Assembly (NCBI RefSeq): GCF_900115105.1 | Contig: NZ_FOYP01000003.1 | Location: 124,001-188,000, forward strand | Direction: 5' to 3' | DNA: 64,000 nucleotides | DNA from: Yoonia tamlensis | GTDB lineage: Bacteria; Pseudomonadota; Alphaproteobacteria; Rhodobacterales; Rhodobacteraceae | In this document: one piece after another, positions 29,129-37,373 of the stretch | Layout: every line of letters starts with the position of its first letter | Numbering within the stretch: the stretch's first letter is position 1 | Notes under the pieces: generated by a model | Databases searched by the model: none | What the model was told of the DNA's origin: nothing | The model's input: the letters and a program-made list of their open reading frames with translations, nothing else | Made by a program: the position numbers and the translations under genes

Positions 29129-30034
29129 ATGGATCGTCTGACGGAAATGGAAGCCTTTGCAACAGTCGTTGACCAAGGCGGTTTCACTGATGCGGCCAAG
29201 AAAATGGGGATTTCCAAATCCGCTGTTTCCAAACATGTTTCGTCACTCGAGGCGCGTCTTGGCGCGCGTCTTCTAAACCGCACCACACGCCGTGTCAGCC
29301 CCACCGAAATTGGTCTGGCCTATTATGACCGCGCTTGCCGCGTTCTGAATGACGCAGGCGAGGCCGACGCGCTGGTGACGTCCATGCAATCCGCACCTTC
29401 GGGGCTCTTGCGGATCAGTGTCGCGACCGATTTTGGTGTGAACCATCTTTCGCCGATTCTGGGTGATTTTTTGCACGAATTCCCAGATATCACGGTGAAT
29501 ATGGTGCTGAACAACCGCTACGTCGAACTGATTTCCGAAGGGTTCGACATGGCCGTGCGCATCGGGGAATTGGAAGATAGCACGCTGCGCGCACGCAAGC
29601 TGACGGAAACAACACGGCGCATGATCGCAAGCCCTGCCTATTTTGACAAATACGGACGCCCCGAAAAGATTGATGATCTGAATGATCACAAGCTGTTACA
29701 CTATTCAAATCAGGCCAATTCCGCCGTTTGGAAACTGACTGCGCCTTCGGGTGAAAAACGGCAGGTCCGCACCGCGGGCTGGCTGACTGTGAACGACGGT
29801 CAATCGCTTTTGAATGCCTGCGTCAGCGGGCTGGGAATCGCCTATCTCCCGTCGTTTCTTTACGCCGATGCACTGCGTCAGGGACTCGTCGAAGAAGCCA
29901 TCCCCGGTTTGCCAGTTGAAACCCAAGGGATTTATGCCGTCTACCCCCCTGGCCGGTTTACACAGCCTAAGGTGCGGGCATTTATCGACTTTTTGGCGCA
30001 TGCCTTCGCCGATAAGGGCCCGAACGCCTGGTAA
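29129..30034 (+). CDS. LysR-family transcriptional regulator
   Basis: The 301-residue protein starts MDRLTEMEAFATVVDQGGFT. The helix-turn-helix lies at about 16-40 (DAAKKMGISKSAVSKHVSSL), followed by the linker helix LEARLGARLLNRTTRRVSPTE and a periplasmic-binding-like effector domain. It resembles the CrgA-like LysR group whose members control oxidative or aromatic metabolism genes. In-frame ATGs at 29117 and 29123 are alternatives, but the family begins at MDRL. It is on the same strand as fadH after a stem-loop; the target is not evident. Confidence 0.88.
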   Translation: MDRLTEMEAFATVVDQGGFTDAAKKMGISKSAVSKHVSSLEARLGARLLNRTTRRVSPTEIGLAYYDRACRVLNDAGEADALVTSMQSAPSGLLRISVATDFGVNHLSPILGDFLHEFPDITVNMVLNNRYVELISEGFDMAVRIGELEDSTLRARKLTETTRRMIASPAYFDKYGRPEKIDDLNDHKLLHYSNQANSAVWKLTAPSGEKRQVRTAGWLTVNDGQSLLNACVSGLGIAYLPSFLYADALRQGLVEEAIPGLPVETQGIYAVYPPGRFTQPKVRAFIDFLAHAFADKGPNAW

Positions 30035-30099
30035 ATCAACAGCGTTTTTCGCGCCGCGATTAAGTGCGCATTAAGAGCCTGCACCTATTGTCCGGCCTT

Positions 30100-30855
30100 A
30101 TGATAGAAACGCGAATTGACAAACTTATGCGCATTCTGGAACCCCGCAGCATGCCTGCGATTGTGGGGCGGTTTGCGGTTGTTGTCAGTCTTGTCACGAT
30201 CGTCAATTTTATCTTTATGCGGATCTACGGCCTGTCGCACCTTGTCACGCCGGTCTACTATTTTCTTCATGCCATTTTTGTCGGCGGGCCGTTTGTTCTT
30301 TTCGGGCTGCTGGTAATCGTTTTCCAGATCAGATTGCAGCGCAGGCTTTCATTTTTGTCCCGCAAGGACGGGCTGACCGGGCTAGATAACCGCCGGACGT
30401 TTTTTGAACATGCTGACATCAGGCGAAAGAAATGCAAAGGCGGGGTGCTGCTTCTTGTCGATGCCGATTATTTTAAGCGCATCAATGATACCTATGGCCA
30501 TCAGGCAGGGGATATCTGTTTGAAACGTATCGCAAAAACACTGAAACACAATGTGCGCCACGATGATATCATCGGCCGTGTCGGCGGTGAGGAATTTGCG
30601 ATATTTCTACAAAATGTCTCGCTTGAACAGGCCTGCATGGTTGGTGAACGGCTGACCAAACCCATCACATTTCGCCCCTCTACAACCAGCGTTTCGCGTG
30701 ATCTGCGGGTGACCCTATCCGTAGGCGCAACCGTGAATGACGTTAATCAGCCGCTCGACACGCTATTCGCGCGCGCGGATCAGGCACTTTATAAAGCAAA
30801 GGAAGGTGGCCGCGCGCAGCTTGTGGTCTGGAACGAACAGATGCGCATGCACTAA
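30100..30855 (+). CDS. Membrane-anchored diguanylate cyclase (GGDEF)
   Basis: The protein has about 251 residues with two N-terminal transmembrane helices (about 22-42 and 55-77) and a cytoplasmic GGDEF domain. The active loop reads RVGGEEFAIF (GGEEF at 162-166), a functional variant. The inhibitory site RxxD (RHDD, 153-156) stands five residues before it, as in PleD, so product inhibition is expected. DGLTGLDNRR opens the domain. It makes cyclic di-GMP. The start is uncertain: GTG 30064, ATG 30100 and ATG 30127 are all in frame with weak ribosome sites. Confidence 0.88.
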   Translation: MIETRIDKLMRILEPRSMPAIVGRFAVVVSLVTIVNFIFMRIYGLSHLVTPVYYFLHAIFVGGPFVLFGLLVIVFQIRLQRRLSFLSRKDGLTGLDNRRTFFEHADIRRKKCKGGVLLLVDADYFKRINDTYGHQAGDICLKRIAKTLKHNVRHDDIIGRVGGEEFAIFLQNVSLEQACMVGERLTKPITFRPSTTSVSRDLRVTLSVGATVNDVNQPLDTLFARADQALYKAKEGGRAQLVVWNEQMRMH

Positions 30856-30857
30856 GG

Positions 30858-31838
30858 TTATTCACTGGTTGAAACGACGATTACCTCGACGCGGCGGTTT
30901 TCCTGACGCCCTTCTTCGGTCAGGTTGGATGCGATCGGCGACAGGTATCCCATGCCTTCGGCCGCCAATTGTGCGCGCGCAACACCGTAATCAGTTACCA
31001 GCCGCTCGAGCACCGAACCCGCGCGCCGTTTTGACAGCGCAATATTTGCGTCCAGCGATCCGGATGCATCTGTATGCCCGACAAGCGCGACATCGCGGTC
31101 CGGATTGTCAGCCAGATAATCGGCAAGCGCGCGTAGCGATTGCATGTCACCCGCAGCAAGCTGCGAAGACCCTGTTTCAAATGTCAGATCCGCCAGTATT
31201 GCGTGGCCGCTTGCCGCGAGCTGATCCGCAAGGCTGCCTGAACTGGTTGGCGCGCCCCGCGTCAATGCCGCACCTTCGGCCACGGCGACAACTGGTGCCT
31301 CAGCCAATTCGGGTCCCACATGAACAAGCTGCACAAACCCCGCCTGCGCTGTGCGGCTTACCAATAGCGTCAGATATTCAGGTCCCTGCGCACCGATACG
31401 CCGTGCCGAAAGAAACCGGAAATCGCCGATGTTGATTTGCATCTCGGGCGGCGGCAACGTCGGGGTGCCAAAGCGGAAATCAAATCCACCGCAGGCCTCG
31501 GTCTGGCATTCAAATATGATTTGATAGCGGTCGTCGCGCAATTGTTCACGCAATGGTCGCAACAGCTGTAACGTGGTCAACGCCTGTGCATCTATCCGCC
31601 ATGCCTGTTTGGTAACCATGCCTTCGACGATTTCGACGGGCAGCACGCCATTCGCCCAGATATCCACCGGCATGGCATAGCTATCAATTGCGACGACCGC
31701 TTGAAACTGCTGGTGTGCGTTGTTCGGAAACTGCAAGCTTTGCGCGCATGCGCCTGTCGCAAATGCGCAGGCCAATGCAAGGCCCGCAATGCCGCGGTTT
31801 GCCCTTTGGATGGTGGTGGCACGCAGCAAACGGTTCAA
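30858..31838 (-). CDS. OmpA-family envelope protein
   Basis: The 326-residue protein has an N-terminal signal peptide ending near ACAQS. A beta-rich domain of unknown fold (residues 30-200) precedes a C-terminal OmpA peptidoglycan-binding domain (LTFETGSSQLAAGDMQSL, ALVGHTDASGSLDANIALSK, RRAGSVLERL). It anchors to peptidoglycan. The frame continues upstream, but a TTG at 31836-31838 preceded by GGAG, seven bases away and just past the GNAT stop codon, is the best start. It closes a minus-strand run with the GNAT and MoaB-like genes. Confidence 0.85.
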   Translation of the reverse strand: MNRLLRATTIQRANRGIAGLALACAFATGACAQSLQFPNNAHQQFQAVVAIDSYAMPVDIWANGVLPVEIVEGMVTKQAWRIDAQALTTLQLLRPLREQLRDDRYQIIFECQTEACGGFDFRFGTPTLPPPEMQINIGDFRFLSARRIGAQGPEYLTLLVSRTAQAGFVQLVHVGPELAEAPVVAVAEGAALTRGAPTSSGSLADQLAASGHAILADLTFETGSSQLAAGDMQSLRALADYLADNPDRDVALVGHTDASGSLDANIALSKRRAGSVLERLVTDYGVARAQLAAEGMGYLSPIASNLTEEGRQENRRVEVIVVSTSE

Positions 31839-31842
31839 CAGG

Positions 31843-32565
31843 TTACTCCGGCAGGATCCGATAGTGATACTGTCCCACATGGGTCATCCCAAGGGAAGCA
31901 TAGAGCGCGTTTGCTGCCTCGTTTTCTTGCGTTGTCACCAGCGTCAGATAGGCTGCCCCCTGCGCCTGCGCCCAATGCGCTGCTGCAATTGTCAGATCGC
32001 GGGCCAATCCCCGACGGCGGTGCGTGGCGGCAACTTCCAACGCGTGTATCATGGCGCAATCGCCGGCAATTGCGACATAGGCAGTGCCCGCCGGCGTATC
32101 ATCCACCCGCCCGAGCAAAGTAGTTTTCGGGTCCCGCGCACGATCCATGATCGCAATGCGCCCCTGTCCAATGCCACCGCGCGCCCAGATTTCAGCCTGC
32201 ACCGCAAGCGGCGGCCAAGCCGCGAACGTGCGCTCGGCAACCAATGGCTGCACGACATCACCTACGGAAACCGCATACATATTCACAGGGTCCTTGATCA
32301 CATAGCCCCGCGCTGCCAGCAGCGCATCCAGTTGTGCGTCACCTTCGCGGATCATAAACAAGGGGCGCTGCCCGCCTTCGATCATGGCCGATTGTGCAAT
32401 TGCGATATCCGCGTCTTGAACGGGTTGCTCGGCAGTTGCCGCATTGACCCTGCTGCTATTGCTCTGGTCGAGCCGCACAGCCCATGGCCCTAGCGCCTGT
32501 TTCACCGCCGCAGGCCATGTGCCTTCGATCACCGCATAAAGTTTATTGTTGTCGGGAAAGCTCAT
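31843..32565 (-). CDS. GNAT-family N-acetyltransferase
   Basis: The 240-residue protein has the acetyl-CoA-binding signature IHALEVAATHRRRGLARDL near residues 174-192, then LVTTQENEAANALYASLGM. The N-terminal half lacks clear motifs and may be a second degenerate GNAT lobe. The acceptor is unknown. The start overlaps the stop of the MoaB-like gene (ATGA) and the OmpA-like gene follows after four bases, so the three are probably one transcript. Confidence 0.83.
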   Translation of the reverse strand: MSFPDNNKLYAVIEGTWPAAVKQALGPWAVRLDQSNSSRVNAATAEQPVQDADIAIAQSAMIEGGQRPLFMIREGDAQLDALLAARGYVIKDPVNMYAVSVGDVVQPLVAERTFAAWPPLAVQAEIWARGGIGQGRIAIMDRARDPKTTLLGRVDDTPAGTAYVAIAGDCAMIHALEVAATHRRRGLARDLTIAAAHWAQAQGAAYLTLVTTQENEAANALYASLGMTHVGQYHYRILPE

Positions 32566-33284
32566 GCTTTGAACACCTGTTTGAGCGCGTCAAAAGCCGC
32601 ATCAAGCCGCGCAACATCGCCGCCGCGCACCACAAGGTTTGTGCCATATATGCCGTCTTTCTGGAACGGGTAGGATCCGACGGAAAGATCGCTGTAACGC
32701 GCCGCAAATGCCGTAAGCCGTGCCGCTACGTCACCTTCGCCTTGCAGCAACGGCAAGCTGCGTGAATGCAGTGGCGTGCCGCCTGTCAACAAGGGCAGGA
32801 CGCTGGCCACCATGGCCTGAAACACCAATGGCACCCCCGCCATGACATGCACATTTTGCAGCGTAAATCCTGGCGCAATGCTGACCGGATTATCAATAAG
32901 CGTGGCTCCGTCGGGGATGCGCGCCATGCGCAAACGCGCTTCATTCAGCTCTTTTCCGGACGCATCGTAATGTGCCTGCAAAAGGGCGCGCGCATCGTCT
33001 CGCACATCAATCGGCACGTCAAAGGCAGCCGCGATGCAGTCTGCGGTAATGTCGTCATGCGTGGGGCCGATTCCGCCGCTTGTAAAAACGTGGTCAAACC
33101 CGGCCGCCAAAGCCTGCACCGCAGTGACGATCGCCTGCGCATCATCGCTGACAACGCGCACTTCGCGCAGGTCAATCCCGATCGGGCCCAGCGCCTGCGC
33201 CAGATGGTGCATATTGGCATCGCGCGTGCGGCCCGACAGGATTTCGTCACCGATAACAAGCATTGCGGCGGTTGGGTTGGTCAT
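32562..33284 (-). CDS. Molybdopterin-binding-fold protein (MoaB/Mog-like, CinA N-terminal type)
   Basis: The 240-residue protein opens AMLVIGDEILSGRTRDAN and has FTSGGIGPTHDDITADCIAAAF near 67-88, the hallmark of the MoCF-binding fold shared by MoaB, Mog and the CinA N-terminal domain. The CinA C-terminal amidohydrolase domain is absent, as in other alphaproteobacterial stand-alone members, so it may act in nucleotide pyrophosphate hydrolysis or cofactor handling. GGAG precedes the ATG. It is first in the run with the GNAT and OmpA-like genes. Confidence 0.82.
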   Translation of the reverse strand: MTNPTAAMLVIGDEILSGRTRDANMHHLAQALGPIGIDLREVRVVSDDAQAIVTAVQALAAGFDHVFTSGGIGPTHDDITADCIAAAFDVPIDVRDDARALLQAHYDASGKELNEARLRMARIPDGATLIDNPVSIAPGFTLQNVHVMAGVPLVFQAMVASVLPLLTGGTPLHSRSLPLLQGEGDVAARLTAFAARYSDLSVGSYPFQKDGIYGTNLVVRGGDVARLDAAFDALKQVFKA

Positions 33285-33315
33285 CGGTTTTCTCCTGCGG
33301 GTGGCGATTGTTCGG

Positions 33316-33334
33316 GCGCGCCTATTGGGCGCGC
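33316..33334 (-). terminator. GC hairpin downstream of matB
   Basis: GCGCGCC (33316-33322) and GGCGCGC (33328-33334) form a seven-base stem with a five-base loop, 12 bases past the matB stop. It has no T-tract; it could separate matAB from the next minus-strand genes. Confidence 0.45.
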
Positions 33335-33346
33335 TCCCCCCATGAT

Positions 33347-34840
33347 CTACACACCATATTCATCACGCAAAAGGTTCTTTTGGACTTTCCCCATTGTATT
33401 GCGGGGCAATGCATCGCGCATGATATAGCGGCGCGGGTGTTTGAACCGTGCCAGTTTCGGGGCAACCTGCGCCATAATGGCGTCATCCGTGACCTGTGCC
33501 TGCGGTTCAAGGACAACAGCCGCAAGCACTGATTCCCCGAAATCCGGATGCGGCACGCCGAACACCGCGCTTTCAAGAACCCCGTCGACGTCATTGATCA
33601 CATCTTCGATCTCCTTGGGATAGATATTGTAACCGCCCGAGATAATCAGATCTTTTTGACGTCCGACAATGCTGATCCGGCCGTCATCAGCCGCAATGCC
33701 AAGATCACCCGTGATAAAGAACCCGCTTTCGCGCAACTCTTCGCGCGTTTTTTCGGGCATGTTAAGGTAGCCCTGAAATACGTTGTCGCCGCGCACCTCG
33801 ATCATGCCGATTTCGCCCGCAGGCAGCTGGGCGCCGCTATCGGGGTCGGTGATGATCACTTCGGTGCCGGGCAGGGCAAAACCGACGGTGCCAGCGATCC
33901 GGTCGCCCGCATAGGGGTTTGACGTGATCATATTGGTTTCCGTCATCCCGTAGCGTTCCAGAATACGGTGACCGCTACGCTGTTCGAATGCCGTATGGGT
34001 TTCCGCCAACAACGGGGCGGATCCCGAAATAAACAGCCGCATATCAGCGCATAGTTCGCGGGTCAGTCGCGGATCATCAAGCAGCCGCGTGTAGAATGTT
34101 GGCACCCCCATCAATAGCGTGGCTTGCGGCATTGCATCAATGACCGCCCCTGTAGAAAACGACTGCATAAGGCGCACCTGCGCCCCCGCCAGCAGCGACG
34201 TGTTCATCGCCACAAAAAGCCCGTGCGTGTGAAAGATCGGCAATGCATGGATCAAATGGTCATTTGCCGAAATTTCCCACAGATCAACCAGCGATCTTGC
34301 GTTCGACAGCAGGTTCTTGTGCGACAGCATCGCGCCTTTTGATCGCCCCGTTGTCCCCGAGGTGTACAAAAGCGCGGCCAAATCCTCTGGACCGCGCGCC
34401 GCTGTTGCAAATGTCGTTGGCGCCGCATCTGCCGCCTGCGCAAGCGTGCCCGACCCGTCACCCGCGATTGTCAGCACCGGCAGATCAAAACCCGCGGTGA
34501 ACTGGTCAACATCCGCAGCGTCGCAAATGATCAACTGCGGGGTCGCGTCTGTGGCGAAATAGGTGATCTCGGCTTGGGTATAGGCCGTATTTAGCGGCAA
34601 ATAGACAGCCCCCGCCTGAATCGCTGCCCCATAAAGCGCAATCGTGTCTGCGCATTTGGGTGCCTGCACCAAAATACGGTCACCGGGTTGCACGCCTGCG
34701 TCGTGCAATACATGCGCAAGCTGCGCGACCCTTTCCACAAAACCGGCATAGCTGATCACACGCCCGTCATCGCATGCCATAAAGGGTTGTGTATTACCTG
34801 CATGCGGCGCGATCAGCGCATCGTAAAGTGTATTTGTCAC
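33347..34840 (-). CDS. matB: Malonyl-CoA synthetase (malonate--CoA ligase)
   Basis: The 497-residue ANL-superfamily ligase has ATP-binding motif LLYTSGTTGRSKGAMLSHKN (about 155-174), adenylate-binding ERYGMTETNMITSNPY, ITGDLG near 377 and the hinge/lysine region VGRQKDLIISGGYNIYPKEI. Overall sequence resembles MatB, which activates malonate to malonyl-CoA. The GTG start overlaps the matA stop (GTGA), so the two form one coupled unit. Together they convert malonate to acetyl-CoA. The probable operator is upstream of matA. Confidence 0.92.
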   Translation of the reverse strand: MTNTLYDALIAPHAGNTQPFMACDDGRVISYAGFVERVAQLAHVLHDAGVQPGDRILVQAPKCADTIALYGAAIQAGAVYLPLNTAYTQAEITYFATDATPQLIICDAADVDQFTAGFDLPVLTIAGDGSGTLAQAADAAPTTFATAARGPEDLAALLYTSGTTGRSKGAMLSHKNLLSNARSLVDLWEISANDHLIHALPIFHTHGLFVAMNTSLLAGAQVRLMQSFSTGAVIDAMPQATLLMGVPTFYTRLLDDPRLTRELCADMRLFISGSAPLLAETHTAFEQRSGHRILERYGMTETNMITSNPYAGDRIAGTVGFALPGTEVIITDPDSGAQLPAGEIGMIEVRGDNVFQGYLNMPEKTREELRESGFFITGDLGIAADDGRISIVGRQKDLIISGGYNIYPKEIEDVINDVDGVLESAVFGVPHPDFGESVLAAVVLEPQAQVTDDAIMAQVAPKLARFKHPRRYIMRDALPRNTMGKVQKNLLRDEYGV

Positions 34841-36135
34841 GCGTGTGGCTCCTTTGGTTTGGTTGGCAGCGGCGCTGTCGATAGGCTTTGAACGCTGCGC
34901 GCAGAAGCCACCGTTTTTGCCATGGCAAAATTTTCGTGGTTCCGCTCTGTTTGTGTCAGATCATAAAGATAATTTACCATCGCCCCGCACGATTGCGCCA
35001 TGCCATTATCAGAGCTATCCGCGCCGGCATGGATGTCGTGCACTTCGGCGCCGTTGCCCAGATGGAAACGGGTGACCGGATCGCGCGGCAAACCATCGCC
35101 GCGTTTGGCCGTCAGCAAATAGCGGGCGGCCATCATTTTGACATCAGTCGCAGGCGCCTTGCCGGCAAGCACGGCCTGCGCGGCCAGCCCGTGTTCGGGA
35201 TCGTCGGTTTGGGTTGCCAGCCATTTATTCAGCCCAGGAATAGGCGAAAGCGTTACATAGGTTTCAATCTGCGGACAGGCCAAGGACAGTTCCGCCACGA
35301 CCTGTTTAATCAACAGATTGCCAAAGCTGATGCCGGTCAGCCCTTTTTGGCAATTCGAAATCGAATAGAAAACGGCGGCCTTGGCTTGATGTGCCTCGAG
35401 AGGGGTGCGCCCTTCGGACAACAATGCATCAATAGAACCTGGGATATCTGCGGTCAGTGCGACCTCGACAAAAATGAGCGGCTCATCTGGCATCGCGGGA
35501 TGAAAGAACGCAAAACAGCGTCGGTCGGGCGGGTACAACCGCCGACGCAAGTCATCCCAGTCGTCGATTTCATGCACGGCCTCATAGGCCACGATTTTAT
35601 CAAGGATGCGCGCGGGCGTGTCCCAGCTGATTTGCTGCAAGACCAGAAAACCACGATTGAACCAGCTGCGCAGCAGGTGCACAAAATCATAATTCAGGCG
35701 TTTCAGATCCGGATGGTCGCGCAACCGTGCCAACAAATCGACACGCATCGCCACCAGTGTCGCGGTTGCTCCAACCGGCTGGTTCAGCCTGCGCAAAAGC
35801 TCCTGCCGCTTGGGCTCGGCGGCCTGACACAGGGATTGGAAATTATCGGGGGACGGGTCTTTGGCGTATTGCGCCGCGAGCGTTGCAACCAGCGTTGCAT
35901 CGATTTCAAGCTTGGAATTGAGATAGTAGAAAAAGGCCGTCTTATCATCACCCGAAAGCGCCGCGTAGCGGGCAATGATGGTCGACGCCAGCCGCAGACC
36001 CGACACTTCACCCTCTGCCGACAGCAACGCCTGACATAATGTATAGATATCGCGCTTGTCATATTTAGCGCTCGGCGCGCCGCGCCGGTCAAACAATTGC
36101 GATAGAATATCCCCGAGAAAGCGGTTCCGCTGCAT
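34837..36135 (-). CDS. matA: Malonyl-CoA decarboxylase
   Basis: The 432-residue protein has the malonyl-CoA decarboxylase layout: a helical N-terminal domain (residues 1-150) and a GNAT-fold catalytic domain. The latter shows RRCFAFFHPAMPDEPLIFVE, YSISNCQKGLTGISFGNLL and TLSPIPGLNKWL, which contain the known catalytic Ser and His region. It releases CO2 from malonyl-CoA to give acetyl-CoA. AAAGGGG precedes the ATG. A promoter with a palindrome overlapping its -10 box lies just upstream. Confidence 0.93.
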   Translation of the reverse strand: MQRNRFLGDILSQLFDRRGAPSAKYDKRDIYTLCQALLSAEGEVSGLRLASTIIARYAALSGDDKTAFFYYLNSKLEIDATLVATLAAQYAKDPSPDNFQSLCQAAEPKRQELLRRLNQPVGATATLVAMRVDLLARLRDHPDLKRLNYDFVHLLRSWFNRGFLVLQQISWDTPARILDKIVAYEAVHEIDDWDDLRRRLYPPDRRCFAFFHPAMPDEPLIFVEVALTADIPGSIDALLSEGRTPLEAHQAKAAVFYSISNCQKGLTGISFGNLLIKQVVAELSLACPQIETYVTLSPIPGLNKWLATQTDDPEHGLAAQAVLAGKAPATDVKMMAARYLLTAKRGDGLPRDPVTRFHLGNGAEVHDIHAGADSSDNGMAQSCGAMVNYLYDLTQTERNHENFAMAKTVASARSVQSLSTAPLPTKPKEPHA

Positions 36136-36162
36136 GATAGTCCCCTTTAAAGAGTCGCAGCA

Positions 36163-36192
36163 TTAATATCGATATTTTTTGCAACAGTCCAA
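36163..36192 (-). promoter_or_regulatory. matA promoter with overlapping palindrome AATATCGATATT
   Basis: On the minus strand TTGGAC (36187-36192), an 18-base spacer and TATTAA (36163-36168) form a sigma-70-like promoter. The 12-base palindrome AATATCGATATT at 36165-36176 covers part of the -10 box. The identical palindrome occurs in the divergent promoter at 37304-37315, so both are probably bound by the GntR regulator encoded between them. Confidence 0.6.
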
Positions 36193-36214
36193 TTAAATCG
36201 GCAAAATAGGCCGT

Positions 36215-36880
36215 TTAGATATCAAGCTCACGTGTCAGATATTCCCCTGTCAGCCTGTAATGGCTAAGCAGTCGGGCCGATGCGCGGTCCTGGTCACGCT
36301 GAATTGCGGCTTCGAGAATCTCTTCATGTTCGGCGGAAACATCGCGTTTTTGGTAGGTGTTGCTTTTTGCTGCCAAATACCGATAGCGGATATTCAAATC
36401 ATAAAGCTGCGCACATAGCCGCTCTAGAATAGGGGAATGGCTATTTGCCAAAAGCGCCATGTGGAATTTCTTGTGCGCCTCTTCAAACAGCTTTGTTCCC
36501 TGCCCGCTTGCCTTTTTCATATGGTGGTGCGCCAGAACCAGCTTTTCTTCCCACGCGGGCGACGCATTTTGGATCGACTGCCGCAGCGCCAGATCCTCGA
36601 GCGTGCAGCGCAGGGCAAGAATTTCTTCGAAATTTGCCTTGCTGGCGGGGGCCGCGCGAAACCCGCGCTGGTCAATGCGTTCTACCAACATATCAGAGGT
36701 CAGCAGGCTTAACGCCTCGCGGACCGGTGACGCGCCCGTGTTCAGCAACCCGCGCAGCTGTTCGATCTTTAACTTTTCGCCCGCAGGCAAAGCGCCTGTC
36801 AGGATCATTTCGCGCAGGGTCACATAGGCGCCATGTGTCGCTGACGTCTCTTTGACCCGCGTGCCATCAATCATACTCAT
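36215..36880 (-). CDS. GntR-family (FCD) transcriptional regulator
   Basis: The 221-residue protein has the winged helix at about 18-80 (YVTLREMILTGALPAGEKLK, GASPVREALSLLTSDMLVER, QRGFRAAP). The FCD effector domain follows, with metal/ligand histidines in EEAHKKFHMALLANSHSPIL and SAEHEEILEAAIQRD. It probably represses both the matAB promoter and the divergent catabolic promoter, since the same palindrome is found at each. It lies 20 bases after the YciI gene in one transcript, so it should be autoregulated. The effector is likely an aromatic pathway intermediate or malonate, by inference. Confidence 0.9.
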   Translation of the reverse strand: MSMIDGTRVKETSATHGAYVTLREMILTGALPAGEKLKIEQLRGLLNTGASPVREALSLLTSDMLVERIDQRGFRAAPASKANFEEILALRCTLEDLALRQSIQNASPAWEEKLVLAHHHMKKASGQGTKLFEEAHKKFHMALLANSHSPILERLCAQLYDLNIRYRYLAAKSNTYQKRDVSAEHEEILEAAIQRDQDRASARLLSHYRLTGEYLTRELDI

Positions 36881-36900
36881 ATCGGGACTTTCACTATCAT

Positions 36901-37287
36901 TCAGCTAAGGTTAACGGCCTTTGTCGAGAGTCCAACAGAAAGGTGCAACGATCCTTCGTTTATCATCCATCGCCGCAAGGTAAAACTGCGCGCGCCGCAC
37001 TTGTGCATCGGATCGGCTTCGGCAAGTGCTTGGGCGGCTTCAAGACTGGGCGCGCGGTAAATGATCAGCCCGACCCCTTGCATATGCGCGCCGGTTTCAT
37101 CCGACATCGGCCCTGCAAGCGCCAATTGGCCCGCCTGCTCGAGCTGTGCCTGATACGCCAGATGATCTGGCAACGCCGCTTTGACGTCCTCGGGGGCCTT
37201 TGCAGGCGTACTATGCGCCACATAAAGTTCAAGTGCGAGCGCCCCGCGCGCCTTTGCTTCGGCTTTGTAGTCGGACCATGCAACCAT
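36901..37287 (-). CDS. YciI-like protein
   Basis: The 128-residue protein of the dimeric alpha-beta-barrel YciI/muconolactone-isomerase-like fold has ALELYVAHSTPAKAP, then LPDHLAYQAQLEQAGQLALA (with the family His) and GVGLIIYRAPSLEAAQALAE. Members are thought to be small isomerases, lactonases or hydrolases in catabolic clusters, so a role on the ring-cleavage product is plausible. The ATG at 37287 is preferred over 37302 because GGAG lies between the two. It is divergent from the hydrolase operon and upstream of gntR. Confidence 0.78.
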   Translation of the reverse strand: MVAWSDYKAEAKARGALALELYVAHSTPAKAPEDVKAALPDHLAYQAQLEQAGQLALAGPMSDETGAHMQGVGLIIYRAPSLEAAQALAEADPMHKCGARSFTLRRWMINEGSLHLSVGLSTKAVNLS

Positions 37288-37302
37288 TGTCTGCTTCTCC
37301 AA

Positions 37303-37316
37303 AAATATCGATATTT
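37303..37316. promoter_or_regulatory. Palindromic operator AAATATCGATATTT in the divergent promoter
   Basis: A perfect 14-base palindrome sits in the 86-base gap between the YciI-gntR and hydrolase transcripts. It ends two bases before a TTGACA -35 box (37318-37323). Its 12-base core is identical to the one at the matA promoter. This is the expected arrangement for an autoregulated GntR repressor. Confidence 0.65.
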
Positions 37317-37317
37317 A

Positions 37318-37346
37318 TTGACATCTAGCATTATTGTAGGCAGAAT
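37318..37346 (+). promoter_or_regulatory. Promoter of the hydrolase-TRAP-dioxygenase operon
   Basis: A perfect TTGACA (37318-37323), a 17-base spacer and CAGAAT (37341-37346) form a good sigma-70 promoter 27 bases before the first start codon. The palindrome at 37303-37316 abuts the -35 box. Confidence 0.65.
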
Positions 37347-37373
37347 TTATGTGAACTGACAAGGAAGAGTTGC

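Noticed and set aside
34888..36039. A 383-codon plus-strand frame opposite matA
   Set aside because: matA has the malonyl-CoA decarboxylase motifs in the other strand; the shadow protein is rich in Arg, Gln and His without any pattern.
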